DNA from: Ophioceras dolichostomum
Lineage: Eukaryota > Ascomycota > Sordariomycetes > Magnaporthales > Ophioceraceae
Assembly: GCA_003049485.1 (NCBI GenBank)
Contig: PYST01000290.1
Location: 562-51,838 of the forward strand
Direction of reading: 5' to 3'
DNA: 51,277 nucleotides
Below are positions 21,743-32,683 of this stretch, in pieces. The notes under the pieces were generated by a model. The model was not told the DNA's origin. It made no database searches and saw only the letters and a list, made by a program, of their open reading frames with translations. How positions within the stretch are numbered: position 1 is the stretch's first letter; each line of letters begins with the position of its first letter. The position numbers were made by a program, and so were the translations under genes.

Positions 21743-22954
21743 ATGAAAGGCATTCTAGCCCTCACGGCCGCCATCTCCCTAGCCTCCGCCTCAGCGGAAG
21801 CCGTCACCAACCCCCTCCGAGCCCTCGTAGCCCGCGGAGCTGATGCCGGTGCTTCCGGTGCCGACGCAGGTGCCACTGATGCCGACACGCCTTCCCCAGC
21901 CGACCTCGAAGCCCTCCGAACCTGGATCGCGGCACGAGCCCCGCCCGAATTTGCTCTCCTCGACGACTCTGACTCCTCCGACCTGATCGAAAAGCGCTGG
22001 CACTTCCCCCACGCCCCTTCATGGGCCAACCCCGCGCAGATCGGCCGCTGGGGCAAGGCCGCGGGTCAAAACGCTCTGAAATACGTCAAAAACGTCGGCG
22101 GGCCTCTGATGAACGTTGGCGTGAAAAGTGTGCTTTCCAGACGCGATCTCGCCGATCTGGGCGTAGATCTAGATGATGGATGGGGCGCCGACGGCCCGGA
22201 CACTTTCGAAGACGATGGGCTACCTGCGGCGATGCTCGCGCGACGCGGCGGGCCGCTGAATCTGGATCTGGAAGGAATCAGCGATGAGGATCTGGTCACC
22301 CTTGCTGCTGGGCTCACGGACTCGAGCGAGAATGGACTGGTGGCGCGTAATGTCGGGGCAGGGACGGGGGACGTGGTGGAGAAGCGCTTCCTGCCCCTCG
22401 TCCTACCCGTTGCGGCGTTCGCCGGCAGGATGATCGCGCAGGAGGCGGCGATCCGTGGGGCGGAGCAGGCGTATAAGTGGTGGAAGAAGAATCACCACAA
22501 GCGGGACCTTTATGATGGTGATGATGATGAGGATGGAGTGTATGGGATCCTGGCGAGGGCCCTGGATGGGTATAATGGGGCTGGGGAGCTGGACCTGAGT
22601 GGGTTTGATGAGGATGCTGAGGATGTGGACATCGCGAGCCTCATCGGTGGCGATGACCGAAAGCTTGGGAGGCGGGACGCTGAGGATGAGGAGGAGCTTG
22701 ACGATGCGGAGGGCGAGATGAACATTGATCCGGCTGAGTTGGAGGGGCTGGCTCGTCGCCAGGAGGAGGAACTTGAGGATGCAGAGGGCCTTACTGACAT
22801 TGACCCCGCAGAGCTGGAGGGACTGGAGCGTCGTCAAGATGTGGTGGTTGTTGTCGACGAGGCTGCTGTGGTGTCCGATGGTGGGGATGTTGACGACGAG
22901 CCCGCTGATACACACTGGAAGCGGAGCCGGATCGCGCGCGCATTCAAGGCTTGA
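21743..22954 (+). CDS. Secreted precursor with nine dibasic Kex2-type sites (putative peptide polyprotein)
   Basis: 403 aa from ATG at 21743. The frame is open upstream, but MKGILALTAAISLASASAEA is a clear signal peptide, which fixes the start. Dibasic sites lie at residues 84-85, 133-134, 167-168, 214-215, 253-254, 310-311, 338-339, 363-364 and 393-394, several as EKR, ARR or ERR. Between acidic spacers lie two cationic segments: 86-134 (begins WHFPHAP, ends SVLSRR) and 216-254 (begins FLPLVLPVAAFAGRM, ends YKWWKKNHHKR). A 25-residue duplication (EEELDDAEG...LARRQ and EEELEDAEG...LERRQ) spans 315-364. Acidic propeptides alternating with basic hydrophobic cores is the plan of Kex2-processed fungal precursors. 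Activity is unknown; membrane-active, signalling or wall roles are all possible. Confidence 0.72.
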   Translation: MKGILALTAAISLASASAEAVTNPLRALVARGADAGASGADAGATDADTPSPADLEALRTWIAARAPPEFALLDDSDSSDLIEKRWHFPHAPSWANPAQIGRWGKAAGQNALKYVKNVGGPLMNVGVKSVLSRRDLADLGVDLDDGWGADGPDTFEDDGLPAAMLARRGGPLNLDLEGISDEDLVTLAAGLTDSSENGLVARNVGAGTGDVVEKRFLPLVLPVAAFAGRMIAQEAAIRGAEQAYKWWKKNHHKRDLYDGDDDEDGVYGILARALDGYNGAGELDLSGFDEDAEDVDIASLIGGDDRKLGRRDAEDEEELDDAEGEMNIDPAELEGLARRQEEELEDAEGLTDIDPAELEGLERRQDVVVVVDEAAVVSDGGDVDDEPADTHWKRSRIARAFKA

Positions 22955-24269
22955 ACTACCTAGGTAAGCTATTGTTTTCTTCCTTCCCTTTAGGAGCTCG
23001 GTCCTTGGGAGAGAATTGTCCCAAGCTGACTTTTTGGGCTTGTGTAGGTGGTCGGCAGGCATAGGCGGAAGAAGCTATTCAGGGATGGAGTTCAGGAGTT
23101 GACGCCGCAACGGCGTTCGGAGGGATACCACGGCACACATCACGGGTTCAACGGCGCTTTTTTTTTTTAAAAAAAAAAAAGAAAAAAATTCTTTCTCCTT
23201 TCCTTACTCTGCATCGATCTTCTCTATTTTTCTGTAATTCTTTTTAGCCAATGGATGCGGTTTCGAGACTCTCAATCTAGGTTTACTCTGCTGCCGCAAA
23301 GAGCTGACTGTAACAACCGCATGTGCGAACCATCAATATCGCAGTGGCGGCTCGCTCGCACTTTCGCTAACTGCTCGGATTTGCGTGAACCTTATTTGAA
23401 CATCACATCACCAGATTTTCGCCCTTCTCATTTCGTCACTCCTCTTAGGCATATTTACTCAATGCTGATTCAATGTGGTTCTACTTTGCTTCGCCGTGGT
23501 TGAGGTCGTTCGTCTCGAGCCTTACGGGGATCAATATCGTGGGGACCCCGCAAAGCTAAAGCAACAACAGGTGGGGCGCTGGCGCTGACATCGGGATCTT
23601 CAGGCCTGGGGAAATGCCCACCAAGAACCGACAGCCTTTCAGACGGTCTTCTTTTTCCTAATTATAGGTAAAGCGACCATTGCACGTATCTGATCCTCTC
23701 TTCCCTGCAAATCAAGTGAAGCAAAAAGGGAGTGTTTCGGCCAGTGTTGTCTCGCGCGTTCAAGCTGTCAAGTACACCGGAGCCGGCCGGATTTTGGGCT
23801 TCAACTTACATGTGATGATCACCGACCAGGCCTGGAATCGTTCGAGAAACCGGCCGCATTAATCACCACTTCCCAGTCCAACACAGATCCGTGTTTTCCG
23901 AATTTCTCTTTCGTCAACACAATGGCATCCTAATTACATACCGCATCCGCTCGGCCTTGTATCTAGCGCCGGGTGTCAGGTCACAAATGTTTGCACGGCG
24001 GAACCAGCGTTCGCAGCAGTGAGCTGATACCTGCACCAACCCCGCTCGTGGACCGAGGCATCGGACCAAGGTGACGTTCTGGCGCCGAAGCTGAATCCTT
24101 CCCCAGCTTCGACACAAAACCCATTACTAAATCCCATCTCATCATGTCGGTTTCTGGGCATTCACTCACTATAACGAAACGAGGCGTGTTTTTCTTTACT
24201 CACCTCATTCCTCACGCCAGAAGCTCAGGGTCCTTTGGTTAGGTACCTACCTACAGTTTACAATTAAAA
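22955..24269. other. Spacer with T/A homopolymer palindrome
   Basis: 1.3 kb without a supported gene. A run of T followed by a run of A at about 23158-23187 forms a simple palindrome and may mark a poly(A) or terminator region. TAGGTACCTACCTAC lies at about 24239-24254, just upstream of the next gene. Confidence 0.5.
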
Positions 24270-26060
24270 ATGGCGTCGCAAAATGGAGCAACCGACACCA
24301 CCGCCATCGCGAAGGAGCCCGTGATCATCGTGGGGGCGGGGCTCGCCGGCCTGGTTGCCGCCTTCGAGCTCTCGGAGCGCAACGTGCCCACGATCCTAGT
24401 CGACCAGGAGGCGCGTCAGAACCTGGGCGGCCAGGCGTTCTGGTCGCTGGGGGGCATCTTCTGCGTCGACTCGAAGGAGCAGCGCCGCATGGGCATCAAG
24501 GACAGCCGCGAGCTCGCCATGCGCGACTGGCTGGGGTCCGCCCGCTTCGACCGCGAGCGCGAGGACCGCTGGCCGAGGCAGTGGGCGAAGGCGTTCGTGG
24601 ACTTCGCGACGGACGAGATGGAGGACTACGTGAAGACGAGGGGGCTGGGGTTCCTGATGAACGTCGGCTGGGCGGAGAGGGGCGACGGCACAGCGGACGG
24701 ACACGGGAACTCGGTGCCGAGGTTTCATATCACGTGGGGCACGGGGCCGGAGGTCGTGAGGGTGTTCAGGGAGCCGGTCGAGGCGGCGGAGAAGCGCGGG
24801 GTGGTGGAGTTCAAGTTCCGGCACTGCGTGGACAAGATCCTCGTCGACGAGTCCACCGGTCGCGCGGTGGGCGTCAGGGGCCGTGTGCTGGAGGATGACG
24901 GCGTCGAGCGCGGCAAGGCGTCGACGCGCGCGGCCGTCGGCGAGTTCGAGCTCCGCGGCACGGCGGTGCTGATCTCGTCGGGCGGCATCGGCGGCAACGT
25001 CGAGGCCGTGCGCGCCGCCTGGCCCACCGACCGGCTGGGGCCGAAGGTGCCGAAACACTTCGTCATCGGCGTGCCGGCGCACGTGGACGGGCGCATGATC
25101 AGCATCGCCGAGTCCGTCGGCGCCAACGTCGTCAACCGCGACAGGATGTGGCACTACACCGAGGGGCTGGCCAACTGGGACCCCATCTGGCCCTCCCATG
25201 GCATCCGGGTGCTGCCCGCGCCCTCCTCGCTGTGGCTCGACGCCACCGGCAAGCGGCTGCCGCCGTTCTTGTACCCCGGCAGCGACACGCTCGCGACGCT
25301 CAAGTACATCTGCTCGACGGGCTACGAGTACACGTGGTTCATCCTCACGCGCTCCATCGTCGCGCGCGAGTTCGCACTGTCCGGGTCGGAGCAGAACCCG
25401 GACCTGACTAATAAGTCGGTGTGGCAGCTGCTGACGCAGCGCGTGTTCGGCAAGAAGGGCACCATTCCCGTGCAGAGGTTCACGGAGAAGGGGGAGGACT
25501 TCGTCGTGCGCGACACGCTGGAGGAGCTCGTCGAGGGCATGAACGCGCTCGCGAGGGAGCGGGACGGGCCGGTGCTGGAGCTGGACAAGATCCGAGAGGT
25601 GGTCGAGGCGCGCGACGCGCAGTTCGTCAACGCCTACTCCAAGGACGCCCAGGCCATGCTCGTCCGCAACGCGCGAGAGTACTGGCCCGACCGCCGCAGC
25701 CGCGTCGCGCCGCCGCACCGCCTGCTCGACCCGGCCTGGGGGCCGCTGATCGCTGTGCGCATGAACCTGCTCACGCGCAAGACCCTGGGCGGGCTGGAGA
25801 CGGACCTGAGCAGCAATGTGATGAAGGCCGATGGGGAGCGGTTCCCGGGCCTGTATGCTGCCGGTGAGGCGGCTGGGTTCGGCGGTGGAGGTATGCATGG
25901 GTACAGCTCGCTCGAGGGCACGTTTGTGGGAGGGTGCATCTTCTCCGGCAGGGCCGCGGGGCGGGCGATGGCGGATGAGGTGTTGGGTACTAAGAGCAGC
26001 GGTGGCGAGAGCAACGGTGCGAGTGCCGGTGCCGGTGCCGCGCCAGCTGCGAGATTGTAG
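24270..26060 (+). CDS. FAD-dependent dehydrogenase/oxidoreductase (FAD_binding_2, COG3573-like)
   Basis: Single exon, 596 aa. The Rossmann FAD motif VIIVGAGLAGLVAAFEL lies at residues about 18-34, with GAGLAG at 22-27. The acidic residue binding the adenosine ribose is in TILVDQEA. GGQAFWSLGGIF at 53-64 is diagnostic for the predicted-oxidoreductase group related to 3-ketosteroid dehydrogenase and fumarate reductase. The second FAD segment, GLYAAGEAAGFGGGGMHGY, lies near residues 529-547. The C-terminal tail is Ser/Gly/Ala-rich. The electron acceptor and substrate are unknown. The gene is intronless with very high third-position GC. Its closest recognisable relatives are commonly bacterial, so horizontal origin is a reasonable hypothesis. 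Confidence 0.88.
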   Translation: MASQNGATDTTAIAKEPVIIVGAGLAGLVAAFELSERNVPTILVDQEARQNLGGQAFWSLGGIFCVDSKEQRRMGIKDSRELAMRDWLGSARFDREREDRWPRQWAKAFVDFATDEMEDYVKTRGLGFLMNVGWAERGDGTADGHGNSVPRFHITWGTGPEVVRVFREPVEAAEKRGVVEFKFRHCVDKILVDESTGRAVGVRGRVLEDDGVERGKASTRAAVGEFELRGTAVLISSGGIGGNVEAVRAAWPTDRLGPKVPKHFVIGVPAHVDGRMISIAESVGANVVNRDRMWHYTEGLANWDPIWPSHGIRVLPAPSSLWLDATGKRLPPFLYPGSDTLATLKYICSTGYEYTWFILTRSIVAREFALSGSEQNPDLTNKSVWQLLTQRVFGKKGTIPVQRFTEKGEDFVVRDTLEELVEGMNALARERDGPVLELDKIREVVEARDAQFVNAYSKDAQAMLVRNAREYWPDRRSRVAPPHRLLDPAWGPLIAVRMNLLTRKTLGGLETDLSSNVMKADGERFPGLYAAGEAAGFGGGGMHGYSSLEGTFVGGCIFSGRAAGRAMADEVLGTKSSGGESNGASAGAGAAPAARL

Positions 26061-26780
26061 ACATCAGAATCGTGTTTGCATATCTGTCTATTATTGTTAT
26101 AACTTGATCTTGGATACTTGTGCATTGCACACGATGCCCACACGATGCCTGCGCGATGCTTGGAGACAAAATCCGTCCTCCAGTCTCCTTATCCCGTATC
26201 TTGTCTCGATGGACTACGAAGAACCATGATCTTTGTTGCCATCTGCGCACCTCCCTCGGCGGTCGAATCTCCCCACAAGCTAATCCTTTCGAGGACGGAT
26301 AACGGCCTACAGACTGCCCACTCAGAACACCCACGTATCACGGTGCCGGTATCATCAGGAACAGCTGAGCCTCGGATGCAAGTAGAGAGCCCCGCAGACC
26401 CGAGCCGCCGGCACTACTCTTCCAACGTGTATCTAGGGGACAGTTGGTCCCGGAGCACCACAGACGGACAGACAGATGCGGCAGCCCGGAGGTTCCGAAG
26501 AGGCAGGCCCGGTTCAGCCTCCGCTAAGTTGCACGCACGCGTGTTTCCACACGCACGTCTAGAAGGGAACTTGTATGGATGCGGTACCGATCTAACTATC
26601 TACCTTCCACATCAGGAACGTGTCTCGCCCCTAAAAGGGGACAAAGCGTCCCAGGAAACCGATAAGTTGATGAATGAGGTATGCCCCTGCAACCCCCCGT
26701 TTCCCCCACCATGACCGGTGTCCTGCAGGGTCCGTCCGTTCCTGTTGTGCACACTGCACAATGCACTCCCCTATCACATG

Positions 26781-26807
26781 CCACTGCCAGTTTAGCGTTG
26801 GCAGTGG
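26781..26807. repeat. Perfect 9-bp stem hairpin
   Basis: Stem CCACTGCCA, loop of 9 nt, stem TGGCAGTGG. It lies about 0.7 kb after the flavoprotein gene. Function is unknown; it may be fortuitous. Confidence 0.5.
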
Positions 26808-29800
26808 ACCTTGGACGGGAGGGTTTGAGGGGGTTTGGTTCTCTGGGATCTGGAGACTGGAGCGTGGTCGGTGGGGACGGACTGTGATGATCAAATATAG
26901 CTGGCCGAGTATAACGGAACAGTGGTGGCCACTACGGACTACGGAAGCCACTGGACACCGGGATGACTGGAGAGATGAGAACCGAGCCTTTGGGTGTTGG
27001 CGTCTACACGCTGCTGGTGAGACAAGCGAAGCGGCTAAGGCCACCACAGCGGTTCCTTGGCTACCATTTCTTTAATGCAGGCGGACAGCTGGGAATATGG
27101 TACTCCTGGGAGAGGGTCCGACCCATGAGGCCGCGGGCGAGGCCGCATCCATCTCGAGGCGTTCCACACTGGTGGGAGTCCTGGAGGGAGTGGGAGCTGG
27201 GCACTGAGAACTGCGAGGTCGTCGCTCAGAAGGCCACTATGCGTGCCTGAATCTACGGCCGTCTTGAGGCTCGTGAGGCTCAGTTACTTCGGTGTTTACG
27301 AAGGATGTAGGCTGTTACATAGGCGGAGAAGACAAATCTGGTGAAGGTGAGCCGGCAGAGTTGATGCTCAAATCCGTCGGGCGGATGTTGTATCTACGGA
27401 AGCTAAGCGAATGGCACACGAGACTAGCCGGAGTATAGATGTGCTGTGGTATGTATGCACCGGCCGGAAGGCGCCAAACGATCGATCGGCTAGCATGGTG
27501 CTCCCGTGGCCATGGATTGGGATCCTGGGAGTTCCCTGCCTGCCAGGGTTCGAGCGTGGAACGTTGCTACAGCTAGTCCATACTTTCGCGAGACAACGAA
27601 CATCTAGGTCAACTCACCCTGCCTGCCGTCAAAACACGATCGGTTTGAGTGGAAGAGGCAATGATATCGGGGTGGTGAAGCTTCGGGGTATCACGTGCCC
27701 GTGGATTCCTGAAATGTGGGGGCGACTCTCAAGGACTCAGGGGTTCAATTTCAGGGGACTCAGCACATCAATGATGCATGTGTTTGCCGACCGCACGAGT
27801 AGGTAGTAGTCATTGATGCTTCGACACACTTCCTCGGTTCCCAGAGGCACGCGAGCACTTTCCAAAGTGATCATTCCTGTGTCGTTGCGTGAAATAACAA
27901 AATCCAAAATCGCTCTCTCCTCGGTATCCAGTAGAGGTTAGCATCAATTTCCTTTCTCGTGTCTCAGCTTCGTTGTTGCGCCTCATCTCCTGAGCAAGAC
28001 ACACTGGCCACTCACACTGGGCTGGTTCGGCGGCCACCGCCCTCCCCCGCCTTTTCAACATGACCCTTGTCCGGCCTGAAAAGAAGAAAAAAAAAGGGCC
28101 GTAAACAGGAACGCCACTGAAATCATCCCCAGCGCCACCGCTGCCAAGTTGATAATGGCGCAAACCGCATCACGGAACTCGATCCAAAAGGCGATAAGCG
28201 TGGAGCAGGTGTGTGTGCCACAGGTGTCGTTCTCAGGCGTAGGCGAGGCCAGGGTCAATGCTCGCGGTGCTTTGTTGGGGGGGTGGGATCACTGGGATGC
28301 CACCTCCATGTTCGCCGAGAGCGCTAATGCGCCCGACTGCTGCCGCATCGACGATAGCGCTCAGCTGAGAAAGGAAAGAAAAGGCTTGGGGGCCGATCGG
28401 GGAGGGAAGGTGATGTGATACAACGTACGCGGGAGTGACGACAGGCCAATCATGACCCTGGTTGCCTTTTGGGAAAGAAGTCACCTGGTCAAAGCCATGC
28501 AGGCGTCCTTGCCTTTCTTTGTTCCTTCCATCAATGTTGATACTCTTTCCTGACACGGTCAAGCCCGTACCTGAGGGAGGAGCCCCCTTGCTGGCAGAAT
28601 GTTTGGACGGGGCATTGACCCTCTGGCACCTCAGGTCGTTGACGCCTGCACACATGTATGGTGCCGGCGAATATTGCACATTACAACGACAGATGTGATA
28701 ATGGATTATAATTAGCAGAGCTGTCCATTCGACCACCCGAGTCCACGGAGTACGACGCAGAGACCCAAAGAGGTGGTATCGTCTACATACAACAACAAGT
28801 GTAATGCAAGCTTGTGCGAGCCGTGATCCGTCCGGGTGTCGCCGGGATGGCTGGCTGCGGCGGCATTGGATTGGGGTCATCAATGATTCGAATCAGCGAC
28901 GACTTGATAGGCCCTCTTCTGGTAAGCCTACGGCACGATGCTCCTTCGGTCGAGAGAAGAGAGCCTAGAGAGATAGAACAGCTCACATGCGATCTCTCAT
29001 CTGGCATGGCTCTCAGGCCACCGAGGAAGCAGCCTCGAGAGGGAAGGATGCGTCCACAGGTCAGTCCTGCGGCCTGATCCGCACGATCGGTCCCGCCGAA
29101 AGCCGCGTATCAATGTTCACCCAATCACATCACAAAGCAGGCCCCAGCATTCCGAGATAGGAAAATGTCAGCAATCAGGCATGTGTTCGTTATCTTTCGC
29201 TTCTTGTCTGGGGGTGGAGGAGTGGTGGAGAGCTGGGGGAATAAAATGGAGCACGTCTGGTCCTTGTTCGGTGGACGGCGGCGGCGGTGGCTGCCAAAAA
29301 CAACTGATGATCCACGGTGGCGGATCGAGAAGCGCCGGAAGCACGACCGCTATCAGAGACGCCAAGCAGCCGCCAGGCGACGCAGAAATGATCAAGAGAT
29401 ACGGAAGACGGGCGCAGTCGTCGCTCGCAATATCACCAACCACTGAGCGAGAAGCGGGAGATACACACACGCGGCCCAGTGTGCCAGTTCAATCGTCCGT
29501 GCAAATTTCCCTGTCTGTTCTCTCCGTTCTCCGTTCCCAGCCGTTCCCCCCCACGTACGTACTGGTGTGGCCTCACTCACTAGCTTGTCTCGCCTCACTT
29601 TGAAATCTCCTTCAGGTCCGCCAGCCAGGCGATTGATTGCCCAAAAGGCTGACCGAGGCGGCGACTGCCGCTAGCTCTAGTAGAGCAGCCGAGGTCACGT
29701 TGACGACGTCGACCACGACTGAGACAAAAAGCACAAGACGATTTTTTGTCAGAGAAACGTCTCAAATTTTGGGTTCTTCTATCTTCTCCTGATACATGGT

Positions 29801-32147
29801 CTTGCACACATTTTCGATCGCTCTTTCGTCCGCGTTTCTTTTCCGCCATTTCATTTATGCCAGGATTGATCGCCTGCCGCAATTGGATCGTTGAAAATCG
29901 ATCGCGCATCGCCCAGACAGCCACCACCAACAAGCTTCCCTCCCTTCCTCATCGCCCATCTCCCTCTCTCCCCTCTTATCCAATCCAATCCAACAAATCC
30001 GCCGTCTTCCTTCCAACGAAACCCAATCCCCTTGTTTGTTCCCCGTCGGCGGAGACGAGAGCATTGGCACAGATAGGCAAGACAAGACAAGAAACAAACC
30101 CAAGAGATCCACCAAAAAATGTCTTAGGACCTGCCAACCTGGGGTAGTGCCAGGGCTCAGAGAGGGAAGAACGGAAAGCCGGGGGGGCGTGGGTGACCAC
30201 CCCTGACACTCTTGGCGGAGTTGGCTTTTTTGCCGGTGGTTGGTTCCAACGGCTGCTTGGCCGGCGTGATAAACGAGAGTAGAAAATGGGGAAGCCGAGA
30301 GAGGGCAACAAGCACGCACGGAAGGCAAGAAGAGTGAAGTCTGGGCGCCGAGCCGAAAATGATTAAATTGATGGAGTGGAGAATGGATACGGAGCCAAGG
30401 GCTCGGCGCCGCGACGTGGATGATGGATGGGGAGGGGGTGCTAGAACGGCCGGCAAACTGCCAGACGAGGGCAGCTCCCCCGCTTCTCGTCTGTCTGTCC
30501 ATCTGCCTCTTCTTCTCTCGGATCTTTGACGATTAGAGAGGGGAGAGAGAAGCGAGAAGAGTCCGCCACTTCTCCTCTCCCAATCATGAGACGTGATCCG
30601 TGAGCCGTTCCGTCCTTCTTTCTTCGCCCCTCCTGCCTCCTCCAGAATCGAAGGCGAAGCTTGGCTTGGCGGTCGGTGCCCCATTGGTGCCTCTTCCCTT
30701 TTTCGCCTCCCGTCTTCTGGAACTTCTGCTTTCAAAATGGCTGACTGGCTGGTTGGCTGACTGACTGACTGAGACTGACCGATGTTATGCCCATCCGTTC
30801 CCGATCCCATCATCATCCTCATAATCACTATTACCATCAGGCGGGCCACTTCATCCCATCCAATCCCGCCCGGACCCGCGGAGGACAATCTGATTCGTCA
30901 AACACATACGTACTGTGTAGTACGTTGTGCGCGCCAGCGGTTCATCGGCGGTTCTACACACTAGTGCGAAGAAGAAGGACAGAAAGACTCCTCTCGCCGG
31001 CGTGGAAGGAGCGGAAAGGCTTCCATGCATATGATGCACTATCGGCGTTCTCCACCTGAGCCCCTCCCCTCACCACCTGCTTGTCTGCTTGTCCTTCTTG
31101 CCTGCTCCTAGTCGCTGCACTTCTTCTTGTGCCCTTCATCGGTTGTTCTCGAGCGAGCTCTGTTTCTCTTCTTCCCCCACATAGTGGCTATCATTGATCG
31201 GCTCGGGTTCGTCCGCTCGGCTAGAAGAGGAGATCTCGACATTTTTTTGGTCCCATCTTCCTCTATCTCTGCTGCTTGTTGCTGCTGCTACTTACTGGCT
31301 GATGATACGCGTGTCGATGTCGAGTGTCGAACATTGTCGAAACGAACGAACGCCCGGTCGCACGCCACCCCCGGCGGCCTGGCCTGAGCCTGAGCCTGCC
31401 TGTCGTTTCTCGCCCCTCTTCGAGAAAGCCAAGACAACAAACCCGCCCCCAGGCCCGCCACAAGTCCCTTCGACCTTCCTACCACAGAAAGCTCGGGCCC
31501 TTGGCGACGATCCTTAACCACAGTACCTTCCCAAGTTTCCGAGGTGCTGGCCCACTTTCTCCCATCATCATCCAGCCATCCCTCCCCCAGGCGGCTTGAA
31601 GCGGAGCAAGCATCTGCCTCGAGCCCTCGACGGCAACGGAGGGTTGCCCCGATGCGTCTGTGATTCCACTTCCCATATTCCCGCCAAGTTCCCCTGTCTG
31701 GCTGTGAGCCTGTCTTTGTCTGCTAGTACTGCTAATCGGGATGTCTGCCTGTGGTCTACCTACGAGCCGACCTGTGATGGCAAACGAACGAACTACGAAC
31801 AAGGGGCGGGGGAGGGGTGCGCCTACATATGTATGTGGCTTGCTGTGGGTGGATAGTGGTCAACGGTGGTGAGAGCAAAGCTGCGAGCGAGTGAGCATGT
31901 GCGTTTTCGTTCGGCTCGCTATCTCTTGCGGTCTAACTGTATCTATATACAGTACAGCACTTTTTGGAGTTTTATTGCCTAACCGTAGAGGAGGTGACTG
32001 ATGCTGAGTCGCATCGCCATCGCCGCGAGGTCGCATGTCGCATGTTGCATGCCATGGCGCGTCTTCCCACTTTGGCAAAAGTAGGTAGCTCTCTGTATGT
32101 ATGTACATGCAGCAACAAGGTATGAGGTGGGTATGGAGGGAGAGGTA

Positions 32148-32195
32148 AGGTACCTAGGTATCCACCGAAGGTAGGTAGGGAAGACTACCTAGCTT
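32148..32195. repeat. TAGGTACC-type motif cluster
   Basis: This stretch contains GGTACCTAGGTA, GGTAGGTAGG and CTACCTAG in 48 bp. It is one of many occurrences of the same short palindromic motif in spacers of this window; a looser cluster follows at 32380-32430. Confidence 0.6.
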
Positions 32196-32635
32196 CCTTC
32201 CCCTTTCGCGTGGTCCGAGGAGCACCACACACACATGTTCAGCCAGCCAGCCGGCAAGCCCACAAGTGTGGCAGTTTGGCCGAAGCTTGCTTTCTTGGCC
32301 CTGCGAGTGCGCGTATGCCTGCTTTATTCTGTTATTATTGCGTTTCTTCTGTCTTTCCTTCCTCGGGTCGCGGGTACAATCTACCCCTACCTACTACCTG
32401 GAGCCTACCGCCTACCTGCCTACCTGGTACCCTGATGATCGAGTCGAGCCGGGCGGGTTGGGCTAATAAAGGCGACACATCCCCGTCCCGTCCCTCTCTT
32501 GCCGCCCCCCTCTTCTTCTTCTCTCTTCACCTGCCCTTCTTCCACTTCTCTTCAGCCTCCTTTTTTTAATCCCTCTGTTCTTCTTGTTGAAGAAGAGGTT
32601 CCAGAAGAAGGCCAGATCAGCATCATCAGTCTTTC

Positions 32636-32660
32636 TCTCTCTCTCTCTCTCTATCTCTAC
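32636..32660. repeat. (TC)n tract in the permease leader
   Basis: A pure CT-rich run ends about 25 bp before the permease start codon. Such pyrimidine tracts are usual in fungal core promoters and leaders. Confidence 0.7.
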
Positions 32661-32683
32661 TCTTGACTGAGAAAGAAGAAAAG

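Larger units (their letters stand above)
26061..32683. other. 6.6-kb region without a defensible gene
   Basis: No complete gene can be supported here. Membrane-like frames occur on the minus strand: 28258-28055 (contains AFWIEFRDAVCAIINLA) and 29705-29620, which follows a strong pyrimidine tract and CTCAG acceptor (contains VDVVNVTSAALLELAAVAAS). I could not join them into one gene. Other contents are a perfect hairpin at 26781-26807, TAGGTACC-type clusters at 32148-32195 and 32380-32430, and C/T-rich sequence before the permease. The right end is probably a long promoter and leader. Confidence 0.45.

Noticed and set aside
24396..25898. Long minus-strand frame opposite the FAD dehydrogenase
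   Set aside because: Antisense shadow of a GC-rich real gene; Arg/Pro/Ala/His-rich composition and no domain.
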